Shown here: positions 54,063 through 62,234 of the stretch, piece after piece | Numbering within the stretch: position 1 is the first letter of the stretch | Layout: each line of letters opens with the position of its first letter | Assembly (NCBI RefSeq): GCF_000745475.1 | Contig: NZ_JQJJ01000008.1 | Span: 1,013,384 to 1,077,383 of the forward strand | Reading direction: 5' to 3' | DNA length: 64,000 bases | Source of the DNA: Allobosea sp. UNC402CLCol | GTDB taxonomy: Bacteria > Pseudomonadota > Alphaproteobacteria > Rhizobiales > Beijerinckiaceae | Program-made: the position numbers and the translations under genes | Notes under the pieces: model-generated | The model's input: the letters and a program-made list of their open reading frames with translations, nothing else | Database searches by the model: none | What the model was told of the DNA's origin: nothing

Positions 54063-55478
54063 TCAAATCCGAACGCGATGCGTGGCCAAGGGCGTGTGAC
54101 AGCTCAGGTTCTCGAAGCCGTCTGATGTCACGGCGTAGAAGTCGCCGAGATTGGCGCCTGCCGAGAGCGGCTCCAGCCATTGCGCATGCAGGACAAAGAC
54201 CATGCCTTCCTCCAGACGGTCGTAATTATGAGAGGCGAGGTTGAAGCTGTTGCCTGCCCCGGCCATGCCGACGGCGTGGCCGATATTCGGGTTATGGGGG
54301 CCGTGCGTCGCCGGATAGACGTGCATCAGCTTGCGGCCCTGCGCCTCCCAGTCGGGGGCGCTGACCTGCTGCCGCTTGATCAGCCGCGGCCCGCCATCCT
54401 CGGCCGTGCTCCAGTTATAAGGCATGGTGCGCGTCTCCGGAGATGTCAGGAGCCCCTTCTCGATCAGTGGCTCGAAAGCGGCGTTGTTGATGTCCCGCAT
54501 CAGCGCACCGGGGCGGATCAGCTTCTCGGCGCGCTTCACCCCCTCCTCGCAGGCTGACAGCACCAGCTCCTGCCGATCGGTGATGTCGCCGAAGGCGATC
54601 ATGCGGGAGGTCTGGGCGTTGTAGCCGCGGAAGGTCACGTTCGAGATGTAGAGATTGGCGATATCGCCGGACCGCATGACGTGGCCATAGGGCTTGCCGC
54701 AATGGGTGCCGAAGGCGTTCGCGCCGATCTGGTAGCCATCTGCCGTTTCACCGCCCCGCGCCAGTTGCGCGTAGGTGAAGGCGGCGAAGATCTCATGATC
54801 GGTCACGCCGGGCCTCGCCACGTGATAGGCCGCCTGGATGCCGATATCGATCAGTTGCGATGCCGCCCGGAACATGTCGACCTCGCGCGGCGACCGCACG
54901 CGCTGCATCCGGTCGATGATGCTGCTGTCGTCGATGAACTGTGCACCCGGGATCAGCTCCTTCAACAGACTGATGAATTCTCCGGATTTGGCGTCGCCCA
55001 TCCAGCCGATCTGTGGACGGGCGGGAACGAGGCCGCCAAGCAGCTTGGCGCAAGCCTCCGCCGTCTTGACGACGGAGGAGCCCGGCCGGTCGGCATATTC
55101 GCGCCCGATCGCCCCGATCTGCCAGATGTCCTCGACCAGGACCGGCTCGCCGCCAGGCGGCAGAATGACGGCCTGGGTGAAGAAGGAGAGCAATGTCAGC
55201 GGCTTATCCTCGTCCATCGGGACGATCAGCACGCCTTCGCGCATCCAGTCGCAGAGATAGCGCAGATAAGCGTTGGAGGTGTGAAACCAGCCGATCATGT
55301 CGGTGTGGACGATCAGGACATCGCGCCCGGCGACGACGCATTCGCGGCGAACCTTGCGCAGCCGCTCCTCGAACTCCTCGAGCGGCAGCGGCAAAGGCGC
55401 GTCGAACTGGAAATCGGGTTCGAAATCGGCCAGCATTGCTTCGATGCGGCGGCGGCCGGCAGGCGGCATGAACGTCAC
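54063..55478 (-). CDS. M24 (creatinase/aminopeptidase P fold) family hydrolase, metal ligands apparently lost
   Basis: Protein of about 471 residues: an N-terminal creatinase-type domain (1-165, with HTDMIGWFHTSNAYLRYLCD near 50), then a pita-bread M24 domain. Aligned by eye, the usual two Asp ligands fall at YISNVTFRGYNAQTSR near 284 and are absent. The His region is retained (IGHAVG near 400), and the two Glu positions read as MVFVLHAQW and NLGDFYAV. Creatinase itself has the fold without metals. The GTG at 55478 has AAGGA eight bases ahead; ATG 55469 is possible. It ends a leftward unit with a polyamine-type ABC importer, which probably supplies its substrate. Confidence 0.83.
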   Translation of the reverse strand: MTFMPPAGRRRIEAMLADFEPDFQFDAPLPLPLEEFEERLRKVRRECVVAGRDVLIVHTDMIGWFHTSNAYLRYLCDWMREGVLIVPMDEDKPLTLLSFFTQAVILPPGGEPVLVEDIWQIGAIGREYADRPGSSVVKTAEACAKLLGGLVPARPQIGWMGDAKSGEFISLLKELIPGAQFIDDSSIIDRMQRVRSPREVDMFRAASQLIDIGIQAAYHVARPGVTDHEIFAAFTYAQLARGGETADGYQIGANAFGTHCGKPYGHVMRSGDIANLYISNVTFRGYNAQTSRMIAFGDITDRQELVLSACEEGVKRAEKLIRPGALMRDINNAAFEPLIEKGLLTSPETRTMPYNWSTAEDGGPRLIKRQQVSAPDWEAQGRKLMHVYPATHGPHNPNIGHAVGMAGAGNSFNLASHNYDRLEEGMVFVLHAQWLEPLSAGANLGDFYAVTSDGFENLSCHTPLATHRVRI

Positions 55479-55516
55479 GGGCGTGATCCTTCCAGGAGAC
55501 TGAATGTGAGGTGGGC

Positions 55517-56332
55517 CTAGCCTTGGCGCTTGGACTCGAGCGCTCGCCAGGAGACGATGAGGCAGAGGAGAACCGCGCCGATCAGCAGGCCGGAGATCGC
55601 GGCGACCCGGACATCGAGCGATTCCTCGATCATCTGGAACATTCGCAGCGGCAGCACCGTGGTACGCGCATCGGCGAGGAACAGCGTCACCGACACATTG
55701 TCGAGCGACTGCATGAAGACGAGGAACATCCCTGCCAGGATGCCGGGCAGCATGAGCGGCAGCGTCACGCGCAGGAAGGTGCGCAGCGGGCCCGTTCCAA
55801 GAAGCGCCGAGGCCTCCTCGAGGCTTGGGTCCAGCCGCTGGGTGATCGCCGCACAGGCGCGGTACATCAGCGGACCGAACACCACGATGTGGCCGCAAAC
55901 GACCAGCCCGAAAGAAGGGCTCAGACCTGCACGCCCCGATGCGATCAGGGCCGCAAGACCATAGACGAGGCTCGGCAGCACAAGCGGAGCGAGCATCAAT
56001 GGCTCGATCGCCGCCGAGGCCGCGGGCTTCAGCCGGGTGATGCCATAGGCGGCCGGTGCGGCGACCAGCACGGCGCCGAGCACCGTCAGCACGGCGATCT
56101 GCACGGAGTGAAGGATCGCTGTGTGGATCGGCGCCGACTGCGCCGGGTCGAGCAGGGCGCTGTACCAGCGCAAAGAGAGTCCGTCCGGCGGGAACTTCAG
56201 CGTCTGCCCTGCCGTGAACGACATTGCGAGCCCGACCGCGACGGGGGCGATCATGAAGGCGATGGCGAGACCGCCTAGGCCATAGACGAAGAGCCGGTAG
56301 GCCCAGTCGGATGGACGGGAGCCGTCAAGCAT
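55517..56332 (-). CDS. ABC transporter permease, PotC type
   Basis: Inner-membrane permease of 271 residues with six helices of the spermidine/putrescine (PotC) class. LSLRWYSALLDPAQSAPIHT near 52 is the typical segment before the second helix, and the EAA loop is LEEASALLGTGPLRTFLRVT near 170-190. Its start overlaps the end of the PotB-type gene by 8 bp, so the two permeases are coupled. The hydrolase gene follows after 38 bp. Confidence 0.92.
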   Translation of the reverse strand: MLDGSRPSDWAYRLFVYGLGGLAIAFMIAPVAVGLAMSFTAGQTLKFPPDGLSLRWYSALLDPAQSAPIHTAILHSVQIAVLTVLGAVLVAAPAAYGITRLKPAASAAIEPLMLAPLVLPSLVYGLAALIASGRAGLSPSFGLVVCGHIVVFGPLMYRACAAITQRLDPSLEEASALLGTGPLRTFLRVTLPLMLPGILAGMFLVFMQSLDNVSVTLFLADARTTVLPLRMFQMIEESLDVRVAAISGLLIGAVLLCLIVSWRALESKRQG

Positions 56333-57155
56333 GGCCGGCGAGCCTCGGATGGCGGGAGGCGGCCGTCATCGCCAGCATGACGACGCTGGTCGCCGCCAGC
56401 AGCACGAAGGCGGCCGCGGCGGCCGACGGCCATTGAAAGAGGACGCCGACCTCGCGATAGACGAACTGCGGCAGATAGATCAGCCGGGCGCCGCCGATGA
56501 CCGATTGGGTCACGTAGGAGGTTGTCGCCCCCGCGAAGACCAGCACCCAGCCGGCGAGGATGCCCGGCGCCATCATCGGCAGCAGGATCGTCGACAGGAT
56601 GCGCCAGGGCCCCGCTCCGAGCGTTGCCGCTGCGGCGGCCAGGCTGCCGTCGCTACGCGTCATCACCGCGGTCACCGGCAGGACGAGCAACGGCAGCTCG
56701 ATCTGGGCGAGCACGACGACGAGCGCGATTTCATTGAACAGAAGGCTGCGCGGAGCCGGGAAGAAGCCGAGCTCGACCATCGCCTGGCTGATCGGCCCCA
56801 GTCGGCCGAGGATGACGATCCAGGCGAAGGTGCGCACGACATTGCTGGTCAGCATCGGCAGCAGCGTCAGGAAGACGATGACGCGACGCATCTTCGAGCC
56901 GGCGTGCCAGTAGAGCAGCACGATCGGCAGGGCGATGAGCGTCGTCAGCGCGACCACCTTCACGCCGAGTGCCAGCGTATCGACGAGGACGCTCAGGATG
57001 AACGGGTCGGCGAACAGGCGTCGATAATTCTCCAGCGTCGGCGCGCCGGAGGTGTCGACGAGGCTGAAAACCCCGAGCAAGGCGAGCGGCACGAGGAACC
57101 CTGCCAGCGACAGTGCCAGCATGGGCAGCAGAAATGGCAGTCCGTTGCGGTTCAT
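56325..57155 (-). CDS. ABC transporter permease, PotB type
   Basis: Inner-membrane permease of 276 residues, first of the permease pair. It has YRRLFADPFILSVLVDTLAL near 44, LTLLPMLTSNVVRTFAWIVI near 95 and the cytoplasmic coupling loop AAAATLGAGPWRILSTILLP near 172-192. It starts 19 bp after the binding-protein gene. With the PotC-type partner, the binding protein and the ATPase it forms a complete importer. Confidence 0.92.
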   Translation of the reverse strand: MNRNGLPFLLPMLALSLAGFLVPLALLGVFSLVDTSGAPTLENYRRLFADPFILSVLVDTLALGVKVVALTTLIALPIVLLYWHAGSKMRRVIVFLTLLPMLTSNVVRTFAWIVILGRLGPISQAMVELGFFPAPRSLLFNEIALVVVLAQIELPLLVLPVTAVMTRSDGSLAAAAATLGAGPWRILSTILLPMMAPGILAGWVLVFAGATTSYVTQSVIGGARLIYLPQFVYREVGVLFQWPSAAAAAFVLLAATSVVMLAMTAASRHPRLAGHA

Positions 57156-57174
57156 CCTGCGCTCGCCCCTTCGG

Positions 57175-58215
57175 TTACTTGCGCACGACGCGGTCGAACT
57201 CGGCCGTCCAGGCCGCGCGCTTGGCGTTGATCTTCGCCCAATCGGGGTAGACGAGAGTCTTCATCTGCTCGTCGGAGACGAAGGCCTTGATGCCGGGAGG
57301 AAGCGGCACGTCCGCGTTGGTCGGGATCATCTCGGTCGGCGGCAGGGCGAGCTTGGACTGGGCTTCTGCCGAGATCGCCGCGTCCATGTATTGGTAGACG
57401 CCCTCGGGATTGGCCGCGCCCTTGGCGAGATGGATCGTCACCGGGACGCTGGGCGATCCGCTGACGGGATGGACGAATTCGCAGGGCACGCCGAGCGACT
57501 TGAGCCGCGCGACATTGCCGGTGCTGGCCATGAAGACGGCGATCTCGCCCTGCTGGAACATCGTCATCTGCTGGCTGCCATTATTGGCAATGGCGCCGAT
57601 CTTCGGCAGATGCGAGGCGAGTAGCTCGAAGACGGGCGCCATATCGTCCTCGCTACCGCCATAGAGCTTGGCGATCTCGACCCAGGCCATGGTCGCGGTG
57701 TTCGAACCGAAGCCGATCCAGGCGACCTTGCCGTCATAGGCGCGGTTTTCGAAGAGATCCTTGTATCCGGCGGGCTTGGGAACCAGGCTCGGATTATAGG
57801 CGATGCCGTTGATCTCGACGGTGACGTTCGGCCCGTATTCGGTGCGCGCGGCGGCGTCGAGCTTGGACCAGTTCTTCAGCTTCGACGGATCGATCTTCTC
57901 GATGAGCCCATGCGACGCCGCTTCAGCCGTCTGGCCGGGCGACATCAGGAGTGCGTCGAAGGGCGGCTTGGAGGGATTGGCGAGCAGCTTGGCGAGCTGG
58001 TCCTGCGCCAGCGCGGGTGCGACCACCAGCTCGGTGCCCTGTGCCTGGACGAGGGGCGCGACGATCTTGCGATAGGCGTCCTCCCAGGCGTTCGGAAACG
58101 ACGCGGCGACGACGGAACCTGCGGCGCGGGCGGATCGCGGCGACAGCAGCCCCAGCGCCGGGAGGCTGGCGAGGCCGGCAGTGAATCGACGACGGCTGAA
58201 CGGATGGCTGGTCAT
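57175..58215 (-). CDS. ABC transporter substrate-binding protein, PotD/Fbp-like
   Basis: Periplasmic binding protein of 346 residues with a twin-arginine-type signal (FSRRRFTAGLASLPALGLLS, ending near ARAAG). The mature part opens VVAASFPNAWEDAYRKIVAP, resembling bacterial family 1 binding proteins for polyamines, iron or opine-like compounds. GVYQYMDAAISAEAQSKLAL near 280 is a usual C-terminal segment. It is the second gene of the unit, 23 bp after the ATPase. The ligand is not identifiable by eye. Confidence 0.9.
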   Translation of the reverse strand: MTSHPFSRRRFTAGLASLPALGLLSPRSARAAGSVVAASFPNAWEDAYRKIVAPLVQAQGTELVVAPALAQDQLAKLLANPSKPPFDALLMSPGQTAEAASHGLIEKIDPSKLKNWSKLDAAARTEYGPNVTVEINGIAYNPSLVPKPAGYKDLFENRAYDGKVAWIGFGSNTATMAWVEIAKLYGGSEDDMAPVFELLASHLPKIGAIANNGSQQMTMFQQGEIAVFMASTGNVARLKSLGVPCEFVHPVSGSPSVPVTIHLAKGAANPEGVYQYMDAAISAEAQSKLALPPTEMIPTNADVPLPPGIKAFVSDEQMKTLVYPDWAKINAKRAAWTAEFDRVVRK

Positions 58216-58238
58216 GGCGGCGATCCTTCCGATGGGAG

Positions 58239-59351
58239 TCAGGGAGCAGGGAAAAGGCGGCAGCGATCGAGAGCGAAGGTCACGAAGACGTCTTCCGGCA
58301 GGTTCTCGGTGGAAGCGCCGGGCACGCGGTTTTCGGCGGCGCGGACCTGATGCGCGCCGGCGACCAGAAGGTCGTGCATCATCAGCGGTCCCTGGGGGAC
58401 GGAAAGCATGCGCTTCGCAGGCAGGGCGCCTGCGGATGGACTGGCCTGAAGCGTCACGTGCTCGGGCCTGACCGCAAGGACGACAGGCGAACCCGGCACG
58501 AATCCGACCTGAGCAGGCATCGGGAGCACGGCGCCGGAGCTTAGCCGCAGCAGGCTGGCGTCACCGGCCTGCGCCTCGACGACGGCATCGAGCAGTGAGG
58601 CGTGGCCTACGAAGCCGTTGACGAACAGGCTCGCCGGACGATCGTAGAGCTCGGCCGGCCGGCCCGTTTGTTCGACCCGGCCCCGGTTCATGACGATCAG
58701 CCGGTCCGCGACCGACTGCGCCTCGTCCTGGTCGTGCGTCACGATGATCGCGGTGATGCCCAGGCTGCGCTGGAGCCGGACGAACTCGAACTGGAGATCG
58801 GCGCGCAGGCCGCGATCGAGCGCCGCGAAGGGCTCGTCGAGCAACATGATCGCCGGGCTCGGCGCCAAAGCGCGGGCGACCGCGACCCGCTGCTGCTGAC
58901 CGCCGGAGAGCTGCCGTGGCAGGCGATCCGCAAACGAGGCGAGCCGTACCAGCCGGAGCATCTCATCGACGCGTTCGCGGCGTTCCGCCCGCGGAATGCG
59001 CGACAAACCGTAAGCGATGTTCTCGGCCACTGTGAGATGCGGAAAGAGCGCATAATTCTGGAAGACCATGCCGACGCTGCGCTCGCGCGCGGGGATATTC
59101 GTGACATCGCGCTCGCCGATCCGCACGGAGCCGGCGTTTGGTCGCAGGAGGCCGGCGATGACGCGCAGCATGGTCGACTTGCCGCAGCCGCTTGGTCCCA
59201 GGATCGCTGCAATCGTTCCCGCCGGCACCTCGAAGCCGACATCTTCTATGGCTGCCGCCCCGGCATAGGCGTGGCTGAGGCCTGCCACAGCGAGCCGCTG
59301 TCCGAGCCGCGGCGCAGAAGCCTCCAGGTTCGTCTCAGCCGCCACCGACAT
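58239..59351 (-). CDS. ABC transporter ATP-binding protein, PotA type
   Basis: ATPase of 370 residues. Walker A is [20 protein letters not shown] near 50, the Q-loop MVFQNYALFPHLTVAENIAY near 95, the signature [20 protein letters not shown] near 147, Walker B MLLDEPFAALDRGLRADLQF near 170 and the His switch VTHDQDEAQSVADR near 203. A C-terminal TOBE-like domain (VVLAVRPEHVTLQASPSAGA near 290) is typical of the polyamine and iron class. It is the first gene of the leftward unit, divergent from the GntR gene. Confidence 0.94.
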   Translation of the reverse strand: MSVAAETNLEASAPRLGQRLAVAGLSHAYAGAAAIEDVGFEVPAGTIAAILGPSGCGKSTMLRVIAGLLRPNAGSVRIGERDVTNIPARERSVGMVFQNYALFPHLTVAENIAYGLSRIPRAERRERVDEMLRLVRLASFADRLPRQLSGGQQQRVAVARALAPSPAIMLLDEPFAALDRGLRADLQFEFVRLQRSLGITAIIVTHDQDEAQSVADRLIVMNRGRVEQTGRPAELYDRPASLFVNGFVGHASLLDAVVEAQAGDASLLRLSSGAVLPMPAQVGFVPGSPVVLAVRPEHVTLQASPSAGALPAKRMLSVPQGPLMMHDLLVAGAHQVRAAENRVPGASTENLPEDVFVTFALDRCRLFPAP

Positions 59352-59677
59352 GCTGCGCCATCCGATCGTTTGCGATCGAACGCCTGACCATCCGCAATGA
59401 TCGTGAGCGCTCGTCTCTCTGCTATTTCTGAAGACTGTCTGGCAAGGCGCATGCCAATGGGCAGCTTAGCCTTGCGAGAAAACATCTAACATATTGAAAT
59501 AAAATCAGAAAATATGCTTCTTATAGCGATATCAAAACAAAAATCTTATCTGGTTTCAAAATTGAAACCATTTATGATTGCACATGTTTCAGCATAATGC
59601 GCATTAAATGGGCTGTATCCTGATGCCACGGGAAGCTATCTGTGATCGGCAGGTAGGACGGCGATCAGGGAAGCCAA
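59352..59677. promoter_or_regulatory. AT-rich divergent promoter region of the PotA-type operon and gntR
   Basis: 326 bp without a gene. The stretch 59480-59610 is strikingly AT-rich compared with its surroundings and contains a perfect palindrome (listed next). Promoters for both directions must lie here, but I could not fix -35/-10 pairs with confidence. Confidence 0.6.
59551..59570. promoter_or_regulatory. Candidate GntR operator
   Basis: Perfect inverted repeat TGGTTTCAA-AA-TTGAAACCA in the AT-rich divergent region, 107 bp before the gntR ATG. FadR-type regulators bind short palindromes in such positions. A regulatory role over both the importer/hydrolase unit and gntR is inferred. Confidence 0.55.
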
Positions 59678-60388
59678 ATGAACGAGCGAGGCAGCGACCT
59701 CTCTGGCGACGACGTCGTCGTGCGCATCTGCGACACGCTCTCGGAAGCGATCGCCGAGGGCGCACTGCGTCCCGGTATGAAGCTGCCGGAGGACGTGATC
59801 GGAGCGCATTTCGGCGTCAGCCGGACGGTGGTTCGCGGAGCCATCGCGGTGCTACAGCGCGATCACATCGTCGAACGCAAGCGCAACCGCGGCGCCTTCG
59901 TCGCGGAGCCCGGTATCGAGGAGGCGCGTGCTCTTCTGGAGGCGCGCCGTAGCCTCGAATTGCTGATGCTGGAGCGTGCCTGCGAACGCGCCGACCCAAA
60001 ACGGATTGCCGCATTGGAGGAGCTCACGATCGAGGAGGAGCGCGTTCACGCTGCTCCCGACGCCGCTGCGAAGTCCAGGCTCGCCGGCCGCTTTCATGTA
60101 GAGTTGGCCAGGCTCAGCGGGAATCCCGTGCTGCTTGAACTGCTGGAGAAAGTTCTCGCCCGCATTTCGCTGGTCGACGCTCTATACCGACGGAAGAGCG
60201 GCGATCAATGCGGCGCCGATCATCATCGTCAGATCATCGAAGCGGTGGCTCGCGGGGACAAGACAGGTGCGATCGCTCAGATGAGCGAGCATCTCGACGA
60301 TCTCGAGAGTCGGCTCGTGCTCGATGAGGCTCAGGGCGAAAGCCATAACCTGACTGCGGTGCTAGAGCGCTTTTCGGCACGCTCTTAA
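59678..60388 (+). CDS. GntR family transcriptional regulator, FadR/FCD subfamily
   Basis: Regulator of 236 residues. The winged helix lies at 10-78 (LRPGMKLPEDVIGAHFGVSR, TVVRGAIAVLQRDHIVERKR). The all-helical FCD effector domain lies at 90-225 with metal-site candidates in RFHVELARLSGNPV near 130 and DHHRQIIEAVARGDK near 180. AGGGAAG precedes the ATG. It is divergent from the importer/hydrolase unit, so it probably represses that unit until its substrate is present. Confidence 0.92.
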   Translation: MNERGSDLSGDDVVVRICDTLSEAIAEGALRPGMKLPEDVIGAHFGVSRTVVRGAIAVLQRDHIVERKRNRGAFVAEPGIEEARALLEARRSLELLMLERACERADPKRIAALEELTIEEERVHAAPDAAAKSRLAGRFHVELARLSGNPVLLELLEKVLARISLVDALYRRKSGDQCGADHHRQIIEAVARGDKTGAIAQMSEHLDDLESRLVLDEAQGESHNLTAVLERFSARS

Positions 60389-60576
60389 GGTGGCGTGGAG
60401 CGAGGCGCTAGCGTCCACGGTCAGCTGAGAAGCGCACTCATCCCGATCGATCACGAATGTCCGGTTCAGGGCAAGCTTCGACGTCGGCTGTTGGCGCTCC
60501 ACGAACACCGCGATGTTTTTTGCTATTTGCATATTTGCTAGGCCGCTTTCGGCATTCCAGTTTTCTCCGGAGCCTC

Positions 60577-61275
60577 TCATTCCGCCGGAAGCCGGGCCGC
60601 GAGATGCTTCGCCGCTGGTACGATGGCTTGCACCAGCTTGCTCTCGGCTGCCTCGTCGAAACGGCTCATCAATGTCGAGAGCGAGAGGGCGCCGCGCAGA
60701 TGCCCGGCGCTGTCGATCACCGGTGCGGACACCGCCGCTACCTCCGGATCGCGTTCGCCGCGTGAGACCACCAGCCCCGCGTCGCGGATTGCCTGCAGCG
60801 AAGCGTCGCCACGCTCGGTGAAAGCTAGCAGCACGCGCCCGGCCGCGCCGCGGCCCAGCGGCAGCCGCACGCCCTCGTCGAGATGGTGTCGGGCCGAGCG
60901 CGGCGAATTCAGCCGGTAGAGGCAGATGCGCTGGTCCCCGTCGCGGATATAGAACGACGCCGTCTCCTGCGTCGCCTCGACCAGCGCACGCAGCGTCGGC
61001 CGGACATATTCGCCGAGATCGAAGCTGCGGCGATAGAGCGAGCCGAGCCGCCAAAGCTCGGGCCCGAGGCGGAAGGTGCCGTCGCTGCTGCGCGTCAGGA
61101 AGCGGGTGTGCTCTAGCGAGGCCGCCAGCCGCAGGATCGTGCTCTTGTAGAGCCCGGTGCGCCGGGCGAGCTCGGCCAGGCTGAGCTCCTGTGCCTGCTC
61201 GGTGAAGGCCGTGAGGATGGCGAGCGCCCGCTCCACCGCGTCGACGCCCTCACGCTTGGTTCCGGCTTCGGACAT
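60577..61275 (-). CDS. IclR family transcriptional regulator
   Basis: Regulator of 232 residues. The N-terminal helix-turn-helix has DAVERALAILTAFTEQAQEL near 10 and ELARRTGLYKSTILRLAASL near 35-55. The effector domain carries RLPLGRGAAGRVLLAFTERG near 138 and SLSTLMSRFDEA near 205. It is divergent from the SsuABC/TauABC-type importer, with several GTTCT/AGAAC palindromes between them. The 188 bp between it and gntR show nothing recognisable. Confidence 0.92.
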   Translation of the reverse strand: MSEAGTKREGVDAVERALAILTAFTEQAQELSLAELARRTGLYKSTILRLAASLEHTRFLTRSSDGTFRLGPELWRLGSLYRRSFDLGEYVRPTLRALVEATQETASFYIRDGDQRICLYRLNSPRSARHHLDEGVRLPLGRGAAGRVLLAFTERGDASLQAIRDAGLVVSRGERDPEVAAVSAPVIDSAGHLRGALSLSTLMSRFDEAAESKLVQAIVPAAKHLAARLPAE

Positions 61276-61296
61276 GTCGGCCTCATCGCTGCAAAC

Positions 61297-61446
61297 GTTC
61301 TGTCTAATAGAACGCGATTTGCCTCGTGGCGCAATAGCTCCGTATTTTTCAATTTAATTCGTTCTGACAAGCGAAACTCTCTTGACGAACGTGTTCGATT
61401 CCGCCTAGTAGCGGAGAAAATAGAATGATGTTCTGTCAGGAGGAAC
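61297..61446. promoter_or_regulatory. Cluster of GTTC/GAAC inverted repeats in a divergent promoter region
   Basis: Four related sites: GTTCTGTCTAATAGAAC (61297-61313), GTTCTGACAAGCGAAAC (61361-61377), CGAACGTGTTCG (61386-61397) and AGAA-TGATG-TTCT continuing as GTTCTGTCAGGAGGAAC (61422-61446), the last covering the ribosome site of the ATPase gene. The repetition suggests operators for the adjacent IclR protein. Spacing is irregular. Confidence 0.55.
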
Positions 61447-61448
61447 GA

Positions 61449-62234
61449 ATGGCCGAGGAGAGAGCAGCCGTCCGGCTGCACGACGTCGCTGTGCGCTTTG
61501 GCGCCTTCACCGCCGTCGGCAACATGAATCTCACAGTGGGCGACAGCGAGTTCGTCGCGGTGGTCGGGCCGACCGGCTGCGGCAAGTCGACCATCCTCAA
61601 CGTCGTCACCGGGCTGCTGCGCCCGGCCGCCGGCGAGGTCGCGGTGTTCGGCAAGCCGCTCGAAGGCCTGAACGGCGACAGTGGCTACATGCTCCAGCAG
61701 GAGGCGATCCTTCCTTGGAAGACCGCCGAGGACAATGTCGCGCTCGGCCTGATCTTCCGCGGGGTCGCCAAGGATGAGGCCCGCGCCAAGGCACAGGGCT
61801 GGCTCGCCCGCGTCGGGCTGAAGGGCTTCGAGAAGCGCTATCCGCACCAGCTTTCGGGCGGGCAGCGCAAGCGCGTCGCCATGGCACAGACGCTGATCAT
61901 GGAGCCGCGCATCGTCCTGATGGACGAGCCGTTCTCGGCCCTCGACGTTCACACCCGCCGGCTGATGCACCGCATCCTGCTCGATCTGTGGCAGGCAGAC
62001 CGGCGCTCGCTGATCTTCATCACCCACGACCTCGACGAGGCGATCACGCTGGCGGACCGGGTCGTCGTCATGTCCGCCGGACCCGCCAGCCGCGTGGTCG
62101 GCGAGGTCGAGATCACTCTGCCGCGGCCGCGCGACGTCTCCGCGCTCGCGACCACCGACGAATTCGTCAGCCTCTACCGCGAGATCTGGAACCTCCTCGG
62201 CGCCGAAGTGGAGAAGAGCTATGTCGTCCAGTAA
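61449..62234 (+). CDS. ABC transporter ATP-binding protein, SsuB/TauB/NrtD type
   Basis: ATPase of 261 residues. Walker A is VVGPTGCGKSTILNVVTGLL near 39, the Q-loop YMLQQEAILPWKTAEDNVAL near 80, the signature LSGGQRKRVAMAQTLIMEPR near 135, Walker B IVLMDEPFSALDVHTRRLMH near 157 and the switch ITHDLDEAITLADR near 191. The PWKT motif is typical of the sulfonate/nitrate/taurine class. AGGAGGAA ahead of 61449 fixes the start; an in-frame ATG at 61425 lies in the operator region. The permease start overlaps its end by 14 bp. Confidence 0.94.
   Translation: MAEERAAVRLHDVAVRFGAFTAVGNMNLTVGDSEFVAVVGPTGCGKSTILNVVTGLLRPAAGEVAVFGKPLEGLNGDSGYMLQQEAILPWKTAEDNVALGLIFRGVAKDEARAKAQGWLARVGLKGFEKRYPHQLSGGQRKRVAMAQTLIMEPRIVLMDEPFSALDVHTRRLMHRILLDLWQADRRSLIFITHDLDEAITLADRVVVMSAGPASRVVGEVEITLPRPRDVSALATTDEFVSLYREIWNLLGAEVEKSYVVQ

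Noticed and set aside
54063..55898. A 611-residue reading of the M24 hydrolase
   Set aside because: The upstream 140 codons overlap the PotC-type permease in another frame. AAGGA before the GTG at 55478 marks the true start.
60389..60576. Possible transposon remnant between gntR and the second iclR
   Set aside because: Short open stretches exist on the minus strand, but I could not match them to any transposase or inverted repeat.
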